64,000 bases of DNA, taken from positions 25,641,683 through 25,705,682 of the forward strand of contig CM059560.1 of assembly GCA_030386875.1 (NCBI GenBank), read 5' to 3'. The DNA comes from Morinoia aosen (lineage: Eukaryota > Arthropoda > Malacostraca > Amphipoda > Talitridae). Under the pieces are notes generated by a model, which was not told where the DNA came from, ran no database searches, and was given only the letters and a program-made list of their open reading frames with translations. Positions 56,100-64,000 of the stretch are shown piece after piece (position 1 is the stretch's first letter; each line of letters begins with the position of its first letter). A program made the translations under genes and the position numbers.

Positions 56100-57179
56100 G
56101 TGAGTCTAGCCTGCCTCCGCTCTCGACGTCCTATTTGTCGTGGTGGTTCATGTAAGGTAGTTGAGCGAAATGGGAGTGCCTTTCAGTATGGTTTTTCTGA
56201 TGAAATTCGCCAATTAAATAGAGGTACGAAGAGAAATGGAAACAAGTCTAATTTAGTGACTGTTGGGATGAGTCAGTGGTTCAAGAGAATATAGTTTGGC
56301 CACTTATATTAATATATTTGCATTATATATAATAGCATTCTGAGATATTTGAGAAAGCTAAAATTTTCCACCTGACGTTCTGGTACTCTTCAATTTTTCA
56401 CATTCTTTTATAAAAATCGAACTTAGCCAGTAATCCCACTCATACGACTGTTCTTAAATAATGAATTGTAATCTATTTTGGTTAATTAAAATGCATGAGC
56501 GTTATAGTGATAAGTTGACATGAGTGATAGTGTACCACACATTGTGGATTGATCGTCCGAGAAATTGAATTGGGATGGAATGAAAGTTAACCCCATGGAG
56601 GTGCGGCAAGGGTGGAGGCAAGAGCACAATCGTGGGTCCGTTTAGTTTGAAACTCCACCGAGTTCATAGCGATGTTGGCTGTAATTGAGTGGAAGTGAAT
56701 GAACCATGAATGTGAAAATTAGCAAGTAAGGTTAAGATAAACTAGTGTAGGGCAGGTACGTTATAGAATTAGAGGAGTTGTTTGGTAGAGAATTTATGAT
56801 TGTTGTAAATTACGGCACTATTTGTAGCAATGTTGAAGTCCCACTACGATGGGAGTTTGATATGCTATTTCAATTTCTCTGAGTCATAAAGTGTCTTTCT
56901 GTATCTACACACTTTTCCTTGTGCATATTATCAGGAATACTGATTTAAACACATAAGTGATGTTTAAACCATGATGTTTCAGTGTACTTTGATCGTCTTT
57001 ATGAACAGCTTTTCGTTGCGTTATGATACGTTGAAGATGAGAAGAAGAAGAAGAAAACGGACCAATGACATGCGTTTTGCCTCGTGGGGTCTTTTCCATT
57101 GCCAGTTTCGCCTTATTTTGAATAACATCATTCCTTTTTCGCCCATGTTTGCCATAGTCATTTGATCCCGTTGATATTG
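56100..57179. other. Intron 35 start, no feature recognised
   Basis: Mixed AT-rich sequence following the exon 35 donor, with a short gaagaagaagaaga run near 57040. No exon of AAA5 type was found here or further right before the LINEs. Confidence 0.5.
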
Positions 57180-58730
57180 TGGCGCGATTGATTTCGTTTT
57201 TTCATTTAATTTTTTCAACATTCCTGAATGAGCTGAATCGTATTATTTCTCAATTCAACAGGCCCTTATACAATGACATATTAAAATGCGGTGACTTCAA
57301 TTATGATCTACTGAAACATGAAAGCTATGAACCAATCTCTAATTTCCTAACAACCTTTCAGTCTCAATCCTTCCTTCCGATCATTACAAAGCCTACACGA
57401 ATAACCTCAGAGTGTGCTACGCTGCTTGACAATATTTTTACGACAGACCCAAGTGATTTTCTTGCTGGAATAATTACTTCTGACTCATCAGATCACTTCC
57501 CAGTTTTTCTTATTAAGAAAAATGTCTATATTGCTTGCACCAAGGCACGGGCTGAAACTTATTCATATCGTAAAATAAACGAATCAAACATTGAAGAAAT
57601 GCGCACCGTTCTAGAAGAATCAATGCATACATTGCACATCTTTCAACAAAAAAAAATGCTACGAGCATTGATGAAGCAGTAGTAAAGTTAACTGAAACTA
57701 TAATGACCGCATACAATCAGTGTTGCCCAATTGTAACTCGTACAGTTACCCCGAAAAATAAACAAAAGCCCTGGATCACTAGAGACATCGTGATAAATAT
57801 AAAGAAACGTCAAGCGTACCTAGCCCTCCTTTACGAAGGGCGAATATCTAGAGAAACATATAACCGATTCAGAAACTATGTAGCAAACCAGATAAAAACA
57901 TCAAAAAAGAACTACTTTACGCTCAAGTTTACTCAATTCAAAACTGACGTTAAAAAGACTTGGCATCTCCTTAACTCTTGCTGTAAACCGAATAATGCTA
58001 TAAAAAGAAAATTGAATATATTATTCAAGATAATGTAAAATACCATGAGGAGAAAGAAATTGCTAATCTCTTTAACAACTTCTTCGTAAACGTAGGGAAA
58101 ACTATAGCTGATGGTATTCCAAGTGAACCTACTGATCACATTGAATTTATGGATCATATCCGAGAACCCAACTCCTTTTTCTTTACGCCTACAAACTCCT
58201 CCGATGTAATTACGTGCATAAACAACATGAAAAATAAATCGAGTGGGTTACAAACGTTTCCGACTAAAGTATTTGAAGTTATTGCTGACATTGTAGCCCC
58301 GCTGATTTCAAATATTATTAACCAGTCTCTCTCACTAGGCACTTTCCCGAACTCCCTCAAAGTTGCTAGAGTAACCCCTATCTTCAAGAGTGGTGAAAAA
58401 ACCTGTGTAAACAATTATCGACCTATCTCCGTACTACCAATTATTAGCAAAGTATTCGAAAAGATTGTGTATAAAAAAGTGTACTCTTATTTTGAACAAA
58501 AATCATTTCTTTACGATTAACAATACAGCTTTCGCTCTAAAAAAATCCACAACACAGGCTATATTAAATCATTTACAATTCCTCTATTCTAATATAGATG
58601 AAGAAAAGCCTGTCATCTCTGTATTTCTTGACTTTCGAAAAGCATTTGATTGTGTGGACCATAAAATACTACTCTCGAAACTACATTGTTATGGCATTCG
58701 AGGGAGTGGAAATTTCACTGTTCCCTTTAC
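57180..58730 (+). pseudogene. CR1-like LINE fragment (endonuclease end to reverse transcriptase)
   Basis: Successive frames give the endonuclease tail (GDFNYDLLKHE ... TSDSSDHFPVFL), a linker (KQKPWITRDIVINIKKRQAY), and RT blocks NKSSGLQTFPTKVF, NYRPISVLPIISKVFEKIVY, a shift at about 58520, then ISVFLDFRKAFDCVDHKILL. It ends before the catalytic YADD block, so it is 3' truncated as well as 5' truncated and frameshifted. Confidence 0.85.
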
Positions 58731-59145
58731 CAATTTTACTGGCATCGAAATTAGTGAAAAGATTATCATAGGTTTTTCGAGTATATCTTTCTTTTTTCGT
58801 GTATTGGGAACAAATAAGTCGAGACAAGGATTTGATACAGGTTACTCGTGCCTAGGTGCGGGTATCCAGCCCACCCGCACCTTCCCGTGGTGATGCTGTT
58901 ATTATACCCGCTGGACAACTCTTGTTGGTCGTCACTTGTATTTGGATAGTGAATTGGTTGTTGTAAGTGTTATCAAAACTCACTATCGCGGGTAGAACCA
59001 ACGCGGGGGGCGCTTAGGGCACCACGGTGCTCTAGGTCAATATATTTATTCATATCAGTTTGTGCGTTCTGAATCTAAAATTAAGGTTGTAGGTTTGTAA
59101 CCTACGTGTTTTGTTGCCTATTGGTGTTCGAGTTGTGTTCTGTTT

Positions 59146-60540
59146 GTGTGCGTAAATCTTATTCTTGTGAGCAACATTATAAATACACGTCCCGGTCCTA
59201 GAGGCCTCCAGCCTCTAAGACCGGGGACCATGGGGAGGGGTAGTAGGGGTTCGCAGTCGGCAACTAACCGAGGCCGCCCTGTGAACAACATAAAACTAAC
59301 AAAGACCAACAACGATAAAACTTCCTCGCAGCAAGCTGGTGTCAAAACCATCAGGACGCCAATCAGCAGAACAAATCAGCGCCAAGTGAGTGGCAGCTTC
59401 GCGACTTCATCGGTGCCTTCTGGGGCAGTGGTGGGGAGTGCGGCGAGTGGCGACGCGTCGCGGGGAGCGGTTGCAGAGCGAGTGGGAAGATTGGAGGAGA
59501 GGGTCAGCGAGCTGACACAATGCCTGAGCAATGTGAGCCACGATGGAGGTGCTACCGGAACACTAACATTTAACAAGGAGCCCTCTACAGCCCCAGTGGA
59601 AGAAAGGATCGAAAAGTTGGAACAAGCCATCGGCAGATTGGTCGAGGTGGCGTCAGCTGCGTCTTCCCCAGAGAAGCCAAAGAATCTCGGACGTCCTGCA
59701 AGACCTCCGAAACAGAAATATGTTCCACTTGATATGATGAATCTTCCGCCCCCAACTACGTTTACTCGATTTTACACCATGAAATTTACACCCGAGACAA
59801 AACGCGCAATCGATCCGTATACTGTAAAAGCAGTAATCTCAAATACAACCAATTTCCCCCCCAAATCTATCACAACGAGCGGAAGGGAAAGCTTCACAGT
59901 CGAGGCGAAAGATGGCGTACAAGGACAGCGCCTGCTATCCATCACTAACATAAATGGCACGCCGTGTGAAGTTTTCCCCCATCCAAAACTAAATACATCA
60001 AAAGGGATCATCTACATTAATGAATATAATGTTGATAATTTTGAAGAATTTGCCTCAGGGCTCAAAGAGAACTGTGACATTAAATATGTCATAGATGCCA
60101 CCTTTATCAAAATAAAACGCGAACAAACCAGCGCGCTAATTTTGGAGTTCAACTCTGAGAAGCCCCCAGAATATATTTACATACCAGGCGAACGATCTGA
60201 CACCCGTGTTTATCCATACCTAGATAAACCAATGCACTGTTAAAATTGCCAGCAGTACGGACACACCAAAAAACGCTGCAGCAAACCTACCACATGCGCC
60301 AGATGCAGACAACCGGACACACCTTGGATCAGTGCATCGAGACGCAGGCCGTATGCCTTCACTGCCAGGGGCCGCACTTTGTTAGAAGCAAAACTTGCCC
60401 TAAACAAATTGAAGAAGAACAAATCTTAGCCATACAAAACAACCAAAAAGTAGGCAAACGCCGGGCTAGGCAGCTGTTCCATAACCCTCAGGACAACGCC
60501 GTTCAACCCGCCAGGACTTTTGTCTCACACTACCAGTGCA
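59146..60540 (+). pseudogene. Jockey-like ORF1, first gag domain
   Basis: 365 open codons from 59146: a Gly/Arg/Ser-rich N-terminus, a short coiled coil (VAERVGRLEERVSELTQCL), then the gag RNA-binding region (DGVQGQRLLSITNINGTPCE ... YIPGERSDTRVYPYLDKPM). A TAA at 60241 falls inside the first zinc knuckle (Cys-stop-Asn-Cys, then QQYGHTKKRC). After a further shift near 60315 the second and third knuckles follow (HTLDQCIE, CLHCQGPHFVRSKTC). Thus this gag is inactive in this copy. Confidence 0.85.
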
Positions 60541-61630
60541 TCATGGATCCAAATAAGAAGCGGAAACTTTCGCCTTGGATATTGGAAAAAAGCTTAGAAC
60601 GCGAGCTTGGACAAAAGCCGACAAAGATAACCACCCAAGGCCCAAACACATTTGTAATAGAAATAACGGATAAAAGCCCAAACAACAATATCTGCAACGT
60701 GACATCCCTCAATGGCATCCCAGTCACCATCTCAGAACACCCTCATTTCAACGCAGCTAAAGGGCTAGTGTTTCTGTATGAGTTTGACTTGGCATCCTTC
60801 GATACCTTCCGCGCAGGAATCATTGCGGACCACGGACTAAAAGATGCAGTTAAAGCTTCCTGGATCAAACCAAAAAATCCATTTGCACAACCGCTTCTGC
60901 TCACATTCCGACAAGATCTCCCCGACTTCCTGACCATACCTGGGGAGCAAGCAAAAACTAAAGTCTACCCCTACATCCCACGCCCAATGCTCTGCAAAAT
61001 GTGCCTCACATATGGCCATACTAAGAAACGGTGTGCAAGCGAAGTGCAACCTGCGCCAGATGCAACACTACCAACCACAGTTCCGAGGACTGCACAAGCG
61101 TCCAAATCGAATGCCACCATTGCAATCAAGACCATTACAGCGGTTCATACAAGTGCCCTGAATTCAAATACCAACAAGAAATCATCACCACTCAACATAA
61201 AGACAAACTCAGCAGAGCCCAGGCCAAGCAAAAAGTAGATTCTTCATTCCCTAGGCTCCAATATACGTTCGCTGACGCTGTACGCCGCGAGACCCCGCAG
61301 CCTTCACCTGATCCCGCGCCCACAGCGGACCTTTTAGAGAGCGTGGATGATCATGCCATCGTACCTACAGCACCGGATAACAACGTACGGAGAAAACGTA
61401 AAAACTCAGATGAACTAGAACAACCAACCGAAAAGAAACAACTCTCCGAGGCAGTGTGCGCGGACCCAGCTGGTGGCGGGGGGCTTCCTGCACACGAACA
61501 AGTGGTCTCAGACTACGACTCGGCCATGAGTGACAGCGAAATCACCAGTGAAAACAACCTGGCTGTCAGAAGTGAAACAACGAAGACCTACGAACAGTAT
61601 CAACAATATAACCAATCTCCACATCCTTAA
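60541..61630 (+). pseudogene. Jockey-like ORF1, second gag domain
   Basis: A second, diverged copy of the same architecture: CNVTSLNGIPVTISEHPHFN, LTIPGEQAKTKVYPYIPRPM and knuckle CKMCLTYGHTKKRC, then a frameshift near 61040 into ATCARCNTTNHSSEDC and ECHHCNQDHYSGSYKC. A charged tail with KKRKNSDELEQPTEKK-like basic runs ends at 61630. The open part (to 61238) is joined in frame to the end of the first gag. Confidence 0.83.
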
Positions 61631-61636
61631 ACGGAC

Positions 61637-64000
61637 ATGACTCACATTTTACAGTGGAACTGTCAAGACGGGCAAAGAAGGATGAACTGCTAGATCTCAT
61701 ACAACGCTATAACCCTACCGTCATAGCGCTACAGGAGACTAAACTCTGGCATAATTCTACGTTCTCCATTCCGCATTACACTTTGATTGCAAAACACGGC
61801 CACTAAAATTTCACCCCTCATGGAGGAGTAGGATTATTAGTCCACGAGTCCATACCTTTCCAGCAAGTTGTAGTAACATCAGACCTCCAAGTGATCGCTG
61901 CCACCGTGCAACTATCCAGACCAGTCAGAGTGGTCTCTCTTTACTCATCGAGAAGCCATAACCTGACAATCACCGCTCTACGCGATTTGCTCACACAGCT
62001 GCCCTCGCCAATACTCCTAATGGGAGACTTCAATGCCTACAGCGGTGCGTGGGGATGCAGAAGGAGCGATGCTCGAGGCCAAATAGTAGAAGAATTCATA
62101 AACGAGCACAACCTTTCACTTCTGAATACCGGATCTCCAACTCGAATATAACACAGTTCTGAGTCCGCAATAGACTTAACGTTTGCCTCCCCCCGTTTGA
62201 GTGCTGATTTGGTGTGGGCTACTTGCGACTCTCCAGAGGACAGTGACCACTGCCCCATCATCACGAAAATAATGGGCCAACAACTGTATGAACCGAACCG
62301 AACGATATGGAATATAAAGAAGGCAGACTGGTCGTCTTATGAGAACCACCCTCAATGGGATGAAATGCTAATTCCCGAGCAGGCAACGTGCGAGGAAGCT
62401 CTCGACCTATTCTCAAACAAAATTATGGCTATTGCTTCCGATTGTATCCCCACCATAGTACTCTCCACTGCCCGCTTCCCAAAGCCGTACTGGAGCGCAA
62501 AACTCACCCAAACACGCCTTATCCGAGAGCAATTTTACCAAAAATATCGCCAACTGAAAACACCGCAGAACGCTTTGCGCTGGAAGAGAGCCAGAGCGAT
62601 ACACCGGAATCTTCTAAGAGATGAAAAGCGAAAGGCGTGGATTACCTTCGCCAACAAATTTTCCCAGCGCACACCTCTCTCTACGGTCTATGAAAATATA
62701 CGAAAAATAAAAGGTCGGTCGCAGCGAAATATAGCAATCCTCCGCGAAAATAATTCGATTTATTCGACGATCCCTGACATAGCAAATAAGCTTGCAGAAA
62801 CCTTTAGCAATACTAGCAGTGCCGCAAACTACAGCGCCGACTTCAGGCATGAAAAACAAAAGGCAGAACTTGCCAGACTCGACTTCTCATCAATGAACGA
62901 CGAGGACTACAACCAACCTTTCTCTTTAGCCGAACTCAAAACTGCCCTGTGTGCCACCAAAGATACCTCACCCGGTAAAGATAAAATACTCTACAAAATG
63001 CTGAAGCACCTCCCTGAAAAAAGCAAACTTGATTTATTATCCGTATACAACAAGTTCTGGCTGCATGGATACTTTCCTCAGATCTGGCGGGAGGCAGTCA
63101 TTATACCTTTCCCAAAACCTGGTAAAACTCCGCACTCACCCCAGAACTATAGACCAATTGCATTGACCAGCTGCGTTTGCAAAACCCTTGAACGCCTAAT
63201 CAACAATAGACTCTACGATTACTGCGACATGCACGGCCTGCTCAACAACATCCAGTGTGGCGGTCGTCGAAATCGGTCAGCAACCGACCACCTCATCCGC
63301 CTAGAAACAACAATTAGAAGAGCTTTTGCTCACGAAGAACACTTTGTAAGCGTTTTCTTCGATTTACAAAAAGCCTACGACACCACCTGGAGACATGGAA
63401 TCATCAGGGATCTCCATAACATGGGCCTACGAGGTAGGCTCCCGCTATACATTCAACAATTTCTTCGCAATCGTACTTTTAGAGTGTTACTTAACAATCA
63501 CCTGTCAGACCCTTTCCCTCAAGAAGAAGGAGTCCCTCAAGGTTCGGTTCTCTCGGTCACCCTATTTATAATAAAAATGAACAACATCCTCAACCACATC
63601 CCCAACGACTCCAGATACCATGTATCTCTTTTTGTGGATGACCTTCAGGTGGGATATAGGCATCGGGACCTCAACGTCATCCAACTCAAGCTACAGCACT
63701 GCATCGATCGTGTCGTCACGTTGGCCCAACTAAATGGATTTACCTTCTCAAAAGAAAAATCTAAAGCCATGCATTTCACCTTCCTTCCTGGCATTCACTT
63801 ATCCCCAACTCTAAAAATCCACACCGAACACTTAACCTTCACTAACGAAATCAAATTTTTAGGCCTTACCTGGGATCGCAAACTCTATCAAACTCTATCA
63901 AACTCTATCAATAATATCAAATCCAACTGCAAAAGAGGCATAAATATGATGAAATCCATATCGTCCCACGACTGGGGAGCTGACCAACACATCCTACTCC
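61637..64000 (+). pseudogene. Jockey-like ORF2: endonuclease and reverse transcriptase, 3' end outside the window
   Basis: An APE-type endonuclease comes first (LQWNCQ start, shift near 61660; VIALQETKLW; LLMGDFNAYSGAWGC; SDHCPIITK). Two in-frame stops, TAA at 61804-61806 and TAA at 62149-62151, each replace one residue. From 62152 the frame is open to the window end: NYRPIALTSCVCKTLERLIN, VFFDLQKAYDTTW, GVPQGSVLSVTLF and the catalytic FVDDLQVGY. The last block has FVDD where related elements usually have YADD or YVDD. Confidence 0.88.

Larger units (their letters stand above)
58840..64000 (+). mobile_element. Jockey-like LINE, runs past the window end
   Basis: It starts with a GC-rich 5' UTR (gcgggtatccagcccacccg at about 58857), followed by gag-type ORF1 (59146-61630, broken) and ORF2 with endonuclease and reverse transcriptase (61637 onward, broken near its start but open from 62152 to the end). 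The 3' end lies outside the window. Confidence 0.9.

Noticed and set aside
1..64000. tRNA, rRNA or snRNA genes
   Set aside because: No sequence with the required box motifs and cloverleaf pairing was recognised by eye.

Overview
The window is a stretch of arthropod nuclear DNA, most likely insect. The evidence is a single large split gene with GT/AG introns, an AT-rich background, and arthropod-type mobile elements (Jockey and CR1-like LINEs, a Mag/K02A2.6-like Ty3/gypsy element, several Tc1/mariner relatives). I see no tRNA, rRNA, operon or prokaryotic feature. The species cannot be fixed from the sequence alone.

The only host gene I can support runs on the + strand from before 1335 to beyond 56099. 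It encodes a dynein heavy chain. I reconstructed 35 internal exons (about 2.5 kb of codons per 55 kb x 3, i.e. about 2,490 codons) and every splice phase agrees except one junction (18158 to about 22331). The exons run in order through the linker (DHC_N2), AAA1, AAA2, AAA3, AAA4, stalk helix 1, the microtubule-binding domain and stalk helix 2. The N-terminal tail lies upstream and AAA5, AAA6 and the C-terminus lie downstream of the window. The fold is retained but the nucleotide sites are not canonical: AAA1 keeps a Walker A but has lost the Walker B glutamate and the ITMNPGY-type sensor; AAA2 has no Walker A or B; AAA3 has Lys to Met in Walker A; AAA4 has Arg in Walker A and no acidic Walker B. 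Long polar, probably disordered inserts sit between AAA modules. This looks like a DNHD1-type or similarly divergent, possibly ATPase-silent dynein heavy chain, which is the most interesting object here.

The introns are packed with repeats. In order: a mariner-type MITE (2329-2964); a 36-bp minisatellite that duplicates an exon end with its 5' splice site (4472-4757); an intact Tc1/IS630-like transposon whose two ends are 21-bp tandem arrays in inverted orientation (4766-7227); a solo LTR (about 10315-10666); a decayed LINE split by a hAT-like element (11300-15080, with 12308-13852 inside); a 4.1-kb nested fold-back element containing a near-intact mariner-like element (18167-22280); a 27-bp and a 29-bp minisatellite (22945-23146 and 24405-25377); a minus-strand LINE remnant with a PHD-like finger (25850-28470); a 71-bp-arm palindrome (30020-30181); a rearranged mariner (35280-36027); a graded 22/21-bp minisatellite (39600-41300); a decayed mariner (43085-43740); a pyrimidine minisatellite (46300-46520); a gypsy element with identical LTRs (48442-53181); and four copies of a SINE-like repeat with a TAATC tail. 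Beyond the last visible exon lie a CR1-like LINE fragment (57180-58730) and a Jockey-like LINE (about 58840 to the window end) with an apparently doubled gag domain.
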